This document shows positions 45,082 to 57,344 of a stretch of DNA of 64,000 nt, in pieces (positions within the stretch are counted from its first letter, which is position 1; every line of letters begins with the position of its first letter). The notes under the pieces were generated by a model. It was not told the origin of the DNA. It was given only the letters and a program-made list of their open reading frames with translations, and made no database searches. Source of the DNA: Hydrangea macrophylla (taxonomy: Eukaryota > Streptophyta > Magnoliopsida > Cornales > Hydrangeaceae); assembly GCA_033977485.1 (NCBI GenBank), contig CM066989.1:98475887-98539886 (forward strand), in the 5' to 3' direction. The translations under genes and the position numbers were made by a program.

Positions 45082-46423
45082 ATGGTGGTTTCTACAAGAT
45101 CTCTTCATCCAGACCTTCCGGCCAGGATGACCAGGATCCTCTACAAGGAAACCAGAACCCTATTGCTCCAAAAACATCCACTGGGGTAGACCCAGTATGT
45201 CAGGCCGCTCAACCATCGGCTAGAACTAATGATGCAGTAAATCAAGAGCCTGATAGATACGGTGCAGGCTTTAATTCAACAGCAGCAAAGCAATATCGCA
45301 GCTGGTAGGTAGTCAACTCAATCCTCCTAAGGAGCATAGGGAGGATGACCACCTCATTCGGACGGCTCATAGCTCACCAGCTAGGCGCACCAACGAAATC
45401 CGTAAAGAAGGGGAGCAGGTTGATGAATCTGGAAATCACTGTAAGGATCCTGGAGGCAATTTGATGAACTACCCTAAGGGTAACTCAAGAGACCAGCCAA
45501 AGGCAGGTCAAGTGGAGGAAGACGCACATGAGGCATTACAGTTTAAAGGTGAACAAGAGTTGCCGGAGCTTCTGGGGCAAGGAGGACCCCCATTCGTCAA
45601 GTCAATCACAGAAGAGCCCCCCCCCCCCCCAAAAGGGTTCGCTTTACCAAAATTGGCCATGTACGATGGGAAAACTGACCCGGCGGAACACCAGAGCCAT
45701 TATCAGTGCGCCATGGCCTTATACAACCACAAAAATGCTTTAATATGCCGAGCTTTTTCAAATACGCTTACCGACACAGCGTTGTCGTGGTTTAACCGCC
45801 TCCCACCCAGGTCAATCACTTCGTTTATAGACCTAGGGGTAAAATTTATCAATCAGTTCCTTACCAGTAAAAAGATCAGGAAGGGACCAGATCATATGCT
45901 GACCATACGCCAAGCCAAGGGCGAGGGTCTGAGGGATTATATCACGAGGTTTAATGCTGAGCTCAATACAATGGAAGGATGCGACCAAGGTTTCGCCAAC
46001 TCAGCTTTGAAAGCGGGGCTCCATGCACCCTGGAATCTTCCTTACCTCTATTAGTAAAAATCCCCCCAAAAATCACGCGGAGCTATTGGCGCGGGCCAAT
46101 AAGTACATTCTGGTGGAAGATATGAACCTGGCCAGGAAAGAGCTGAGGCATATGATAGATCCCAAGCCTCCAAAGAAGGAGCCTAAGGATGGAAGGAAGA
46201 GACAGTGGTCACCTGATAAGCCACCCAAAAAAACAGACTTTAAAAGGCCAGAAATGTACACTCCGTTCAACTCACCCCTCTCCTAGATCTTGGACCAGTC
46301 CAAGGAAAGAGAGGATTTTAGGTGGCCGGAACGTTTGAAAGGAGATCCTCAGAAAAGAGATAGGTCGCGATATTGTGATTTCCATAAAGATCATGGCCAC
46401 ACTACGGACGAATGCAAAATCCT
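45082..46423 (+). pseudogene. Tat-like gag, 5' part
   Basis: The ATG at 45082 opens MVVSTRS and soon meets stops. The preserved core (45461-46054) shows KLAMYDGKTDPAEHQSHY, LTDTALSWFNRLPPRSI, KFINQFLTSKK and LTIRQAKGEGLRDYI, all retrotrans_gag landmarks. A frameshift near 46035 moves the frame to KNPPKNHAELLARANKYI. The zinc-knuckle-like end (YCDFHKDHGHTTDEC, ~46369-46413) stops where the copia element inserts. A C14 homopolymer lies at 45617-45630. Confidence 0.8.
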
Positions 46424-47724
46424 TGTTGGCCCAAATGTGGAAACCTTAAAGGGTGGGGGGGGGGGGGGGGGGGGGTGAATAAGGTTTTAGCGGAAATTAA
46501 CCTTTTAAAAACAAAATTGCAAATTAAACACAATCACAAACAATTATCTAAAGAGATAAGGGAAGAGATACTTGCAAACCAATTTTTCAAGTAATTTGGC
46601 AATCGCACCCCGCGCTCTACGTCCACCCTTCAAGAACACCTCTTGAGGATTCCTTTACTCCGATCTACGTCACGGGTGTAGACCAAACTGTTACAAGAGC
46701 CTCCAATCTCTCCCAAAGAAGAAAACCTCTTCTTTGCAATCAAGGGTTACTAACCCTCACTCTTTACAAATTGATTTGAATACAAATTGAAACTCTCTAT
46801 ATAGAGTGGATAATACAAATAAAGCTCACTACAATTTTGTTCTCTCAAGAAATACAAATGAAAGATTTTGAGTAAATTGATAAACTCACACAACTAGGGC
46901 TCAAATGATAATGTTTAAAGATCAAAAAGATGTGTGATCAATACTATGTTTCCTAATCAAAATCTCAACCACAAATAACTTGGGAAAACATGTATTTATA
47001 GGCCTTGGAAGATTATAGCCGTTGGTAGCAAGTTTGGTAATTAAAACCACTTTAAAAACTAGTCGTTATTGCCTTCCAGGTCGCTTCAGTAGATTGGGCC
47101 TCGAAGCAGTTGACTGAGATGTGTTTACAAAGGGTTCTGCTTGAATTTTGCTAACTTTGGTAGACTGCATCGGGCCCTCAGTCGACTGCCCCTCCCTATT
47201 TGACAGCCTGACACATCTCCACTAAAATGGCCATAACTCCCTTTACAAAACTCGGATTTTCGATCCGTTTGATGTTTTGGAAACTAGGTTCAAATACCTT
47301 TCCAACCATATAAGATTCAACATTTAATAATTTTGAAATTGGTTGGGGAATTGCTTTAAAGATGACCTACTTAAAGTTTATTTCCAAAACTTCAACTTTT
47401 AGAATTTGTTTGAGCCCCTATGAGTGTGAGATCAAGATGCCTTACAATGATGGTCCTAGACTTCAACCAAGGATGAAATATCTTCAAGTCTTCAAGCTTG
47501 ATCCTTGTTGAGCTCCTTGTAATCTTGATCTACATCAATTAAATCTCATGCACACAAAGATGTTAAAACATTGATACAATATTAATACCTGAGATTATAT
47601 ATGAGTATAAAAATGATTATGATAATAACAAAAAATGAATCAATATGAATCATGTAATTATCATAGCATATTTGACATCATCAAAACATTATTAAGTATG
47701 TCTTAATATACCTTAAGGTTAATA
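46424..47724 (-). repeat. 3' LTR of the gag-only copia element
   Basis: Starts TGTTGGCCCAAATG. A G23 homopolymer at 46455-46477 replaces GGGGAGG of the partner. The right terminus reads TTAATA instead of TTAACA. It contains repeated GTCGACTG-type motifs near 47180-47190. Confidence 0.85.
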
Positions 47725-48458
47725 ATCTCCCCCTTTTTGATGATGGCAAACAACCAATGAAGAATATGCCAATATAAGCACATTTGACTGAGATGTGTTT
47801 ACAGAGAGTTCTGCTTGAATTCTGCTAACTTCGGTAGACTGCATCGGGCCCTCAGTCGACTGCCCCTCCCTATTTGACAGCCTGACACATCTCCACTAAA
47901 ATGGCCATAACTCCCTCTACAAAACTCGGATTTTCGATCCGTTTGATGTTTTGGAAACTAGGTTCAAATACCTTTCCAACCATATAAGATTCAACATTTA
48001 ATAATTTTGAAATTGGTTGGGGCATTGCTTTAATGATGACCTACTTAAAGTTTATTTCCAAAACTTCAACTTTTAGAATTTGTTTGAGCCCCTATGAGTG
48101 TGAGATCAAGATGCCTTACAATGATGGTCCTAGACTTCAACCAAGGATGAAATATCTTCAAGTCTTCAAGCTTGATCCTTGTTGAGCTCCTTGTAATCTT
48201 GATCTACATCAATTAAATCTCATGCACACAAAGATGTTAAAACATTGATACAATATTAATACATGAGATTATATATGAGTATGAAAATGATTATGATAAT
48301 AACAAAAAATGAATCAATATGAATCATGTAATTATCATAGCATATTTGACATCATCAAAACATAATTAAGTATGTCTTAATATACCTTAAGGTTAACAAT
48401 CTCCCCCTTTTTGATGATGGCAAACAACCAATGAAGGATATGCCAATATAAGCACATT
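47111..48458. repeat. 674-bp tandem duplication across the LTR boundary
   Basis: 47111-47784 and 47785-48458 are near-identical. Each covers the last ~610 bp of the LTR plus ~60 bp of internal sequence with the polypurine tract. The second copy keeps the proper TTAACA terminus (to ~48398). Confidence 0.9.
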
Positions 48459-49263
48459 TGGTCATTTTCATATTATCATTCATAATGGATATCATATGTT
48501 AAAGAACATGAATGATAACTACCCAAATACTTCTCCCCAATACTTCTCATATTTCTCCCCCTTTAACATTATCAAAAAGATTTGGGGATAAAACACAAAG
48601 CTCCCCCTCACAATAGGCATACAAATCAAAAGGCCAAAATGATACCAAAAATAAACAAATATAACCACATGTGAGAAAATGAATACATGAAAGTGCTCCC
48701 CCTAAGCATGTGCAATGATAAAGGGTACCAAAAGATATGAATAGAGAGCATATTCTCCCAAAAGATACCAATAATAAAGTTGGAGAACTCAAAATATAAG
48801 ATAAACAAAAATTCAGCCGGATTAGTCGACTGGAGAACTCCGTTAGTCGACGAAAACAAAAAGGCATCAGTTGACTGTGTCGGGGTACCAGTCGACTGCT
48901 TTGTTCAACAGTCCATAAAAATGACAGTTCAGCAGCAAAAATTTGAATGATTCACAAAACATCATTTGGTCTAACCATTATTAAAACTTTGTCTAATCAA
49001 ACAAAAGCATATCATCATTTTTTAAATAAGCAATATCAAGAGCGTGATGATTTATGTAAAGACATATCCAAATCGCAAGTGGATGAAACAAGATTATGCA
49101 TAAAAAATCAAGTATGCATATCTAAACAAAAACAAAGTGATTTGAAACAAATAAGAGTATGATATGAAATCAATCAAAAAAAAATAAACTTAAGTAGGAT
49201 GATGAAAACAAATCAAAACAAAATTACCTACTAACCTACCATTACCAAATCAATACTTAACCT
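48459..49263 (-). other. Non-coding internal part of the copia element
   Basis: AT-rich, with CTCCCCCT motifs on the plus strand near 48550, 48603 and 48705. No pol domain in any frame. Confidence 0.55.
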
Positions 49264-51599
49264 TTGTCCAAGCATTTCTTGGATGCTCCATTTGCCGAGG
49301 TGGTAGGAGAGGCCCTTTCCAATGTCATGAGGCAAAGATTGACAATCTCTTCACCATTTGACTCGTCGTCCGATGATTCGCTCTCGGAACTACTATTAGT
49401 GGCCTTGATTGTCTTCTTTTTGTGTTTTCCTCCTTGGGTGACTTCTTTCCTGATTTTTCTTTCTTTAGAAACTTTACAAATTTTCGGGTGATCTTTGTCA
49501 TTTCCTCATCCTCATCACTCTCAACATCTTTCCTCTTTTTCTTTGAGCTTGAGGATTGATGTTGTCAAAATCAAGATATAAAAAGTGTACTTTACTTTTC
49601 TAAGGATTTTCAGTGTGGAAGTAAAGGTCGAACCCACAGAGATTGAATTACTACGACTCTTAATTTTAAAACCTAAATCTAATTAATTATGAAAATGAGA
49701 TTTTGATTTTGAATTTAATTAAACTAAGAACAATAAAATAAATCTAAATTATGAAAGCAATTTAAAAGTGTTTTTATAAATATGTTTAAAGGAACCTAGG
49801 ATTGCAAATCCACCACTAGCTTCATAATAGGAATATTTATGCATTCAATTAGATTATTAAGTTGGATGATAATGGGGAATTGTAGCTACAAGCCCAATTC
49901 CTCCGTCAAGAAAATAACTATGGTTCAACCACCAACATAATCCATCTTCGGTTAGCACGAATTATCCCACACTAAACTAGGGTTGTGACATAATCCGTCT
50001 AACCTAGGCATGGACTATTTGGATACTTGATAGCACAATTCAATTTAAGCACCATTACATGTAAATAATCTAAACAAGCACAGCAAGCATAGATCATTGA
50101 GCACACTACCATCAAAATAGATCTAAGACAAGAGTAAACTTTGAAAGTAATGATTTAATTAATAAAAGCACGATTTATTTATAAAAATCCTCGAAACATG
50201 TAACTGTCATCCATACATAATAAAACTAAAAGAAAAACATAAATAAAACCCTATTACTTGGCTAGGGTTTCATTGAAACCCTAGATCTTGAGTTTAGTCG
50301 TCCATAGAAGTGGTAGATGGCAAGTAGTTGATGGAGGAGGCCATGGGAATCCTTGGTCTTCTTCTTCTTCTCCTTGCTTCCCTCTCTTCAATGGCTGAAA
50401 GTGTGGTTGTATATTATGTGTATAACAATTGCCAACCCCTAAATTGAAGTAAAATAGGGTATATATAGATTTACAACAAGTTTTGGAAGCTTTCCTAACC
50501 CGAAACGCACTAAAACTGCTATATTTTGCAATCTGGACGTAATTAGGAAGTTTCGTTCGCGTAGGAATCATCAGTAGAGTGAAATATGCAAGTTCCATTT
50601 TTACACATGTCGCGCGAGCGGGCCGCGCGAGCGCGATATTGGGACCTCGCGCGAGCGATTTCTAGAATTTCGCGCGAGCGGGCCGCACGCGCAATTAGCT
50701 TTTTTCAGCTTCTTTCTTTGTACTTTTTCACCCTGTTTAGCCTGGAACACTTGATTTCTTCCAAATCCTCTCAGAAAATAGAAAATAAATTAAAATCATA
50801 CAAAAACAGGATAAAAAGGTACTACCAAACGTGAATTAAGGCGTATAAATAGGATTTGTTCTCTCCCGATCAAGGATTTTAAAGCCATGTCTCACCTTTT
50901 GGCCTCTTTCACTTCCAATTTCTTGTCTTCACTTTCGAAAACGGCCAATTCCATTTCATGAGTTATGAGAGAACCCATGAGTTGTTCCAAGGAGAGTGTT
51001 GAAAGCTCCTTTGCTTCACGAACCGCCGTGACCTTTGGTTGCCAATCCTTTGGTAAAGACCTAAGCACTTTCTCAATCATTTCTTCATTAGTATAAACTT
51101 TACTAAGGTTTTTCAAGTTAATAATAAGAATGGTAAAACGAGAAAACATATCTCCAATAGATTCATATGGCAACATTTTAAACATTTCATAAGTTTGAAC
51201 AAGCAAATTGATTTTAGACTTTTAAACTTGGCTTGTTCCCTCATGAGCATTTTCAAGTTTATCCCAAATTTCTTTTGCGGATTCGCAAGATGAAATTCTA
51301 TTGTATTCATTTGGGTCTAAACCACAATATAATAAATTCATTGCCATAGCATTTATTTTTATGAGTTTCTTATCGGCATTATTATGTTCATCTACCGTCT
51401 TTGGAATAGAAAAACTATTTTCAATTTTTGTAGGTAGATGAGGCCCTTTGACCACGATTTGCCATAAATCAAAATCTTGAGAAATCATATAGATTCTCAT
51501 TCTATTTTTCCAATAGGCATAGTTTGAGCCATTAAAACATGGTGGTCTTAATGTCGATTGACCCTCACAATAATAAATGCAAGAAGAGTCGGTTTCCAT
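49264..51599 (-). pseudogene. copia gag split by a solo LTR
   Basis: The frame starts at ATG 51599 with RPPCFNGSNYAYWKNRMRIY, then AKEIWDKLENAHEGTSQV, a TAA at 51222-51224, and in the same frame YEMFKMLPYESIGDMFSRF and LRSLPKDWQPKVTAV. These are landmarks of the UBN2-type copia gag. At 50873 the solo LTR interrupts; beyond it (49556 downward) the gag resumes with KKKRKDVESDEDEEM and TRKFVKFLKKEK. It decays before the zinc knuckle, which I could not find. Confidence 0.8.
49557..50872 (-). mobile_element. Solo LTR of the 14425-22910 gypsy family
   Basis: 1316 bp, TGATGTTGTCAAAATC...CCCGATCA, colinear with the LTRs at 14425 and 21542 but clearly more diverged. The duplication AGGAT flanks it (49552-49556, 50873-50877), so it is a true solo LTR from LTR-LTR recombination. 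Its CpG block (50610-50695) keeps three CGCGCGAGCG motifs. Orientation as in the complete copy. Confidence 0.92.
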
Positions 51600-51663
51600 T
51601 GGATCTTATCTCTAGATTTTCAAAAATCTTTTGAGGAAGAAGAGCCGAGGCTCTGATACCAAT

Positions 51664-52936
51664 TGTTGGCCCAAATGTGGAAACCTTAGAGGGGAGGTGA
51701 ATAAGGTTTTAGCAGATATTAACCTTTTAAAAACAAAATTGCAAACTAAACACAATCACAAACAATTATCTAAAGAGATAAGAGAAGAGATACTTGTAAA
51801 CCAATTTTTCAAGTGGTTCGGCAATCGCACCCCGCGGCCTACGTCCACCCCTCAAGAACACCTCTTGAGGATTCCTTTACTCTGATCTACTTCACGGGTG
51901 TAGACCAAACCGTTACAAGAGCCTCCAATCTCTCCCAAAGAAGAAAACCTCTTCTTTGCAATCAAGGGTTGCTAACCCTCACTCTTTACAAATTGATTTG
52001 AATACAAATTGAAACTCTCTATATAGAGTGGATAATACAAATAAAGCTCACTACAATTTTTCTCTCTCAAGAAATACAAATGAAAGATTTTGAGCAAATT
52101 GATAAACTCACACAACTAGGGCTCCAATGATAATGTTTAAAGATCAAAGAGATGTGTGATCAATACTATGTTTTCTAATCAAAATATCAACCACAAATAG
52201 CTTGGGAAAACATTTATTTATAGGCCTTGGAAGATTATAGCTGTTGGTGGCAAGTTTGGTAATTAAAACACCTCTAAAAACTAGCTGTTATTGCCTTCCA
52301 GATCGTTTCAGTTGACTGGGCCTTGAAACAGTCGACTGAGATGTGTTTACAGAGGGTTCTGCTTGAATTCTGCTCACTTCGGTCGACTGCATCGGGCCCT
52401 CAGTCGACTGCCCCTCCCTATTTGACAGCCTGACATATCTCCACTAAAATGGCCATAACTCTCTCTAAAAAACTCGGATTTTCAATCCGTTTGATGTTTT
52501 GGAAACTAGGTTCAAATACCTTTCCAACCATATAAGATTAAACATTTAATTATTTTTGCAATTGGTTGGGGCATTGCTTTAAAGATGACCTACTTAAAGT
52601 TTATTGCCAAAACTTTAACTTTTAGAATTTGTTTGAGCCCCTATGAGTATGAGATCAAGATGCCTTACAATGATGGTCCTAGACTTCAACCAAGGATGAA
52701 ATATCTTCAAGTCTTCAAGCTTGATCCTTGTTGAACTCCTTGTAATCTTGATCTACATCAATTAAATCTCATGCACACAAAGATGTTAAAACATTGATAC
52801 AATATTAATACATGAGATTATATATGAGAGAAAAATGACTATGATAATAACAAAGAATGAATCAATATAAATCATGTAATTATCATAGCATATTTGACAT
52901 CATCAAAACATAATTAAATATACCTTAAGGTTAACA
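51664..52936 (-). repeat. 5' LTR of the gag-only copia element
   Basis: 1273 bp, TGTTGGCCCAAATG...GGTTAACA. Better preserved than the left partner; contains CAGTCGACTG motifs at ~52330-52410. Confidence 0.88.
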
Positions 52937-52941
52937 ATCCT

Positions 52942-53668
52942 CAAGCGTGAAATTGAGGAGCTCATCAAATGAGGAAAGCTTCGTCATTACATTGTCGGCC
53001 GTGACGACAGACCTGCAAGGCGAAAGGAAAGGAGGGATGGCCGAGATGCCAGAACGGATAGGAATCAGGATCAGGTTCCTCAGCCCCAACATGATCAGCC
53101 CAACATTATACATGCTGTTCATAGAAGATCTAGAAACTCGGGAGAATCTAACAGGGCTAGAAAGAGACTTGCTCAGGAAGCCCGATATCCCCCTATGCGA
53201 GTTTTTAGTTTTGAAAAGGAGCCTAGGGTGGAACCGCGCATTACTTTCACTAACCAGGACCTGGTCGGGGTCCATCTCCCATATGAGGACGCTCTGGTCG
53301 TTTCCTTGAGAATATCCAATTTTGATATCAGAAGGATTCTTATCGACAATGGGAGCTCGATTAATGTCGTTTTTCTGTCTACTCTGAAGAATATGGATTT
53401 TGACATGAGAAGAATAGAACCGGCCAAATCTAATCTGACCGATTTCAGTGGAGAAGTTAAGGTACCTGAAGGCCGCGTAATGTTGCCAATCACCATAGGA
53501 GAAGATTCTAACTATATCACAACCCTAGATGAATTCCACAGAGTGAACTCCTTCTCTCCTTACAACATAATTTTGGGAAGGCAATGGCTCCATGACTTGG
53601 GGATAATACCTTCATCCTTCCATCAGTGCATGAAGTTGATCATCTGGGAAGTCGTTGTAACCATCTGA
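52942..53668 (+). pseudogene. Tat-like gag 3' end and aspartic protease
   Basis: The gag frame resumes directly after the copia insertion (LKREIEELIK), has TGA at 52970-52972, then an Arg-rich tail. The protease follows from ~53195: LIDNGSSINVVF carries the D-x-G-S active site (~53344), and IILGRQWLHDLGIIPS is the usual C-terminal motif. It runs open to TGA at 53666-53668. Confidence 0.8.
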
Positions 53669-53788
53669 GGTGATTAGAAAGAAGCTAGAGAATGTGGGTG
53701 TACAGCTCTTAAGTCGTCAAGTGCCAGATAGCAATCACCGAGCCCTCCCCACTCGGAGGAGGCTGGTTGGCATCAGTTGACCTCGTGA

Positions 53789-55640
53789 GTGGACGAGGAC
53801 ATGGATACGGAGAGGCCCCTAGTATTGGAATCAAATGAAGAAGTAGAGGATGTTTCAATCAGCGAACGTCACCCTCTCAGAAAGGTGAAGATCGGAACGC
53901 AACTCCATAACCAACGAAGGCAATCACTCATCTTTTTCTTGAAAGATCATATGTCAGCCTTTGCCTGGTCAGCACACAACCTTGTTGGGATTGACCCTCA
54001 GGTTATCACACACCGCCTCTCTGTGGACCCTAACCATCCCCGGTCAGACAAAAAAGGAGGAACTTTGCCTCAGAAAGGAATGAAATAATCAATGTAGAAG
54101 TAAATAGACTTCTGGAGGCTGGACACATCAGGGAAGTCCGCTACCCAGCATGGTTGGTCTACACGGTAGTGGTCCCTAAGAAAGGAGGAAAATGAAGAGT
54201 CTGCATAAACTACACCGACTTAAATAAGGCATGCCCGAAGGACATCTTTCTCATTCCCAAGATAGATTAGTTAGTTGATTCGACAACAGGGAATGAACTG
54301 TTGACTTTCATGGATGCGTACTCAGGCTACAACCAGATCAAGATAGACCCTCTGGATCAGGAAAAAACTTCTTTCATCACCAACAGAGGCCTCTATTGCT
54401 ACAAGGTCATGCCATTCGGATTAAAGAACGCTGGAGCAACCTACAAGAGGCTGATCGATATGATGTTCCAAGATCAGATTGGCAAGTCAATGGAAATATA
54501 TATTGACGATATGCTAGTGAAAAACAAGCATGGTGAAGACCACATCAACCATTTAAGGGAGATATTTGAGATCCTCCAGAGGTTCCATCTAAAGCTTAAT
54601 CCGACCAAGTGCATGTTCGGGGTCTCAGCAGGGAAGTTCTTGGGTTTTCTGGTGTCTCAAAGAGGAATAGAGGCAGATCCGAGTCAGATCAAATCCTTGA
54701 TAGAAATGAAGTCCCCCAGGACAAAAAAGGACATCCAATGTTTAAACGGTAGATTAACGACCCTAAACCGTTTCATCTCCAATGCATTAGACAAATGTCT
54801 TCCCTTCTTCAAAGCCTTAAGAGGGGGAGCAACGTTTGAATGGACGCCAGAATACGAAATCGCATTCTAGGACCTCAAAGCCTATTTGGGCAGTCCAAAA
54901 TTACTGGCAACACCAGAGCCCGATGAACCTCTGTATCTATACCAGGGCATCTCAGACTATACCGTTAGCTCGGCTTTGATCAAAAAGGTGCAAAAAATAC
55001 AAAGGACAGTTTATTATGTGAGCAAAACACTCTTGGAAGCTGAAAAAAGATAAACTTGCCTCAAAAAACTGGTTTATGCTTTAATTGTGTCAGCAAGGAA
55101 GCTCAGGCCATACTTCCAAGCACACACTATCATCGTTCCCATAGATGATCCTATTTGATCTGTACTCTACAAGTCATAAACTTCTGGAAGACTAGCCAAG
55201 TGGGCTGTGGAGCTTGGAGAGTTTGATATCTGATTTGAGCCTCAGACGGCCATAAAAGCTTAGGCCTTGGCTGACTTCATGGCAGAATTTACCAGAGAAG
55301 GCTCTGCCACATGCCCGATTCCAGAACCGCAGCAGTGGGAGTTGTACACTGACGGAGCATCAAACAAGGAGGGATCTGGAGCTGGCATCATCCTACAAAC
55401 CCCTTAGGGTGAGGTATTGGAGAAATCAGTGGATTTTGGCTTCAAGGCCTCGAATAATGAGGCCGAATATGAAGCATTGATCATTGGCATGTAGCTAGCC
55501 AAACTATGCAGGGCGATGATCCTCAAGGCATACTATGATTCATAGTTGGTGGTCGGCCAAGCAGGTGGCAACTTCGAAGTAAAGGAAATAAGTATGCAAG
55601 CCTACCACTCAATTATTCAGAGGTTGATCCAGGACTTCCA
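53789..55640 (+). pseudogene. Tat-like reverse transcriptase and RNase H
   Basis: Landmarks in order: HMSAFAWSAHNLVGIDP (pre-RT), VVVPKKGGK, CINYTDLNKACPKD, TFMDAYSGYNQIKID, MPFGLKNAGATY, YIDDMLVKN (catalytic box, ~54499), KFLGFLVSQRGIEADP, then RNase H with LYTDGASNKEGSGAGI and SNNEAEYEALIIGM. Stops in frame: TGA 54193, TAG 54268, TAG 54868, TAA 55051, TGA 55156, TAA 55177, TGA 55231, TAG 55261, 55405, 55492 and 55543. A frameshift lies near 55640. RT before the C-terminal integrase confirms gypsy order. Confidence 0.85.
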
Positions 55641-55799
55641 GGGGTCACCCTGTAGAAGATCTAGGACAAGAAAGTGGTTAGGTAGATTGGTTAGCCAAGC
55701 TGGCAGCATCTGGGGAACCATATCAGGATCCAGCTATCAAGATAAGGTTCCAGGAAGCTCCAAGTACTCAACCCCCAAGGAGGATATATCTCAACGACA

Positions 55800-57055
55800 C
55801 TGAGGACCTCCTTGGATCATGGATAGAACCTGTTTTTGACTACATAAGAGAGGGAAAACTACCTGACAACAAGCAGCAATCAAGAAAACTGAGAATCAGT
55901 GCAGCACGCTATGTGATCTTAGATGGGGTGATGTACCGGAGATCCTTCTCACAACTACTCCTCAGATGCTTGACTCCGTACCAAGCAAATTACGTCCTTA
56001 GGGAAATTCACGAAGGAGTTTGTGGAAACCATGTGGGTACCAGGACTTTGGCCCACCGGGCTCTAACAATGGCATATTATTGGCCCAGTATGAAATCTGA
56101 TGCCCAGGAACTGGTAAAGAAGTGTGATAAATGTCAGAGGTTTACAAAATACGTACATCAGCCTCCGTAGCCAATGACTCCAGTCCAGACCCCCTGGCCA
56201 TTCATGCAATGGGGAATGGATATTGTGGGTCCCCTCCCTACAGCTAGGGGAGGGAAGAAGTTTGTGGTTATTGCTGTGGATTACTTTACAAAATGGGCAG
56301 AAGTGGAAGCATTGGCGAAGATAGGTCAAGTTGATATGAAAAACTTTGTATGAAAAAAATGTGGTATGCAGATTCGGTGTCCCCCATGCCCTGATAACAG
56401 ATAACGGGACCCAATTCAAGGGATCACTCTTCCAACAGTTTTGTGAAGGTCTACAGATCAGACATCACTTCTCGTCCCCTGGGCACCCCTAGGCTAACGG
56501 CTAGGCAGAAGTTACAAACAGAACTATTCTTGACGCCACGAAGAAGAGGCTGGAAGGGGCTAAAGGACGATGGATGGACGAACTATCAAAAATACTATGG
56601 TCATACAGAACTACCAAGAAAACAGCTACAAAAGAGTCACCTTTTACCCTGACCTATGGGACGGAGGCGGTCCTGCCAGTTGAAATCAAATGCCCACTGC
56701 CAGAACTAAATCTATACCTGCCATGGAAAAGCAAGGTCTGCAGCTCGCTGCTGAATCACAAAATAGTCAGGGTTTGCAATAGAATTTGGACTTATTGGAA
56801 GAAACTAGAAATCAGCAGAGGGTCACAGGTTATTTTGACACACGGGTGAAGCCCCGTACGTCCAATTTTGGGGATTTGGTGCTAAGAAGGGTTTTTTCAA
56901 ATACCAAAGATCCCACCGAAGGAAAGATGGCTCCTTATTGGGAAGGGCCATACAAAGTGGTCAGGGTAAAAAGACCAGGGACATATTGGTTACAAGATAT
57001 GAATGACAGACCAATGCCTTGGCATGCTGAACGCCTAAGGAAATATTATGTGTAG
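55800..57055 (+). pseudogene. Tat-like integrase
   Basis: The HHCC zinc domain is intact in 55913-56170 (HEGVCGNHVGTRTLAHRA ... CDKCQRF). The catalytic core follows in broken frames: WGMDIVGPLPTARGGKKF, TDNGTQFKG (~56399) and ELSKILWSYRTTKKTATKES. The C-terminal part (FGDLVLRRVF, GKMAPYWEGPYKVVRV, WHAERLRKYYV) ends at TAG 57053-57055. No chromodomain is visible. Confidence 0.8.
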
Positions 57056-57344
57056 CATGCTACCATCTTATTTTATTCTCTTTTCTTTCAAGCACAATAA
57101 ATCAAGCTTTTTATTCCCTCAAATGCAACAAATTAAGCAGCTAGCATTTTTTTCTAATTTATCAACCATGATTGCTTGGTCTGCTAGTTCCAATTTTAAG
57201 TTATGGGACAATCCTTCCTAAGTATGCAAACATTGGCAAATTAAGAATGAACCATTGCAAAATGCTTTATCTATTCATACAAAAAAAGAGAAAGAAAAGA
57301 GAAGAGAAGAAAAGAAAAACAACATCCTCAAGTATCTTTCTCCT

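Larger units (their letters stand above)
46424..52936 (-). mobile_element. Gag-only Ty1/copia element inserted in the gypsy gag
   Basis: TSD ATCCT at 46419-46423 and 52937-52941. Minus orientation: 5' LTR 51664-52936, primer site TGGTATCAGAGC (51650-51661, initiator tRNA-Met), gag, polypurine tract AAAAAGGGGGAG (47727-47738 and again 48401-48412), 3' LTR 46424-47724. No protease, integrase or RT was found. A 674-bp tandem duplication and a solo LTR have enlarged it. Removing it joins the gypsy gag frame across the ATCCT site. Confidence 0.9.

Noticed and set aside
48547..48867. 106-codon hydrophobic frame in the copia interior
   Set aside because: Composition follows the AT-rich background; no copia pol motif is present.
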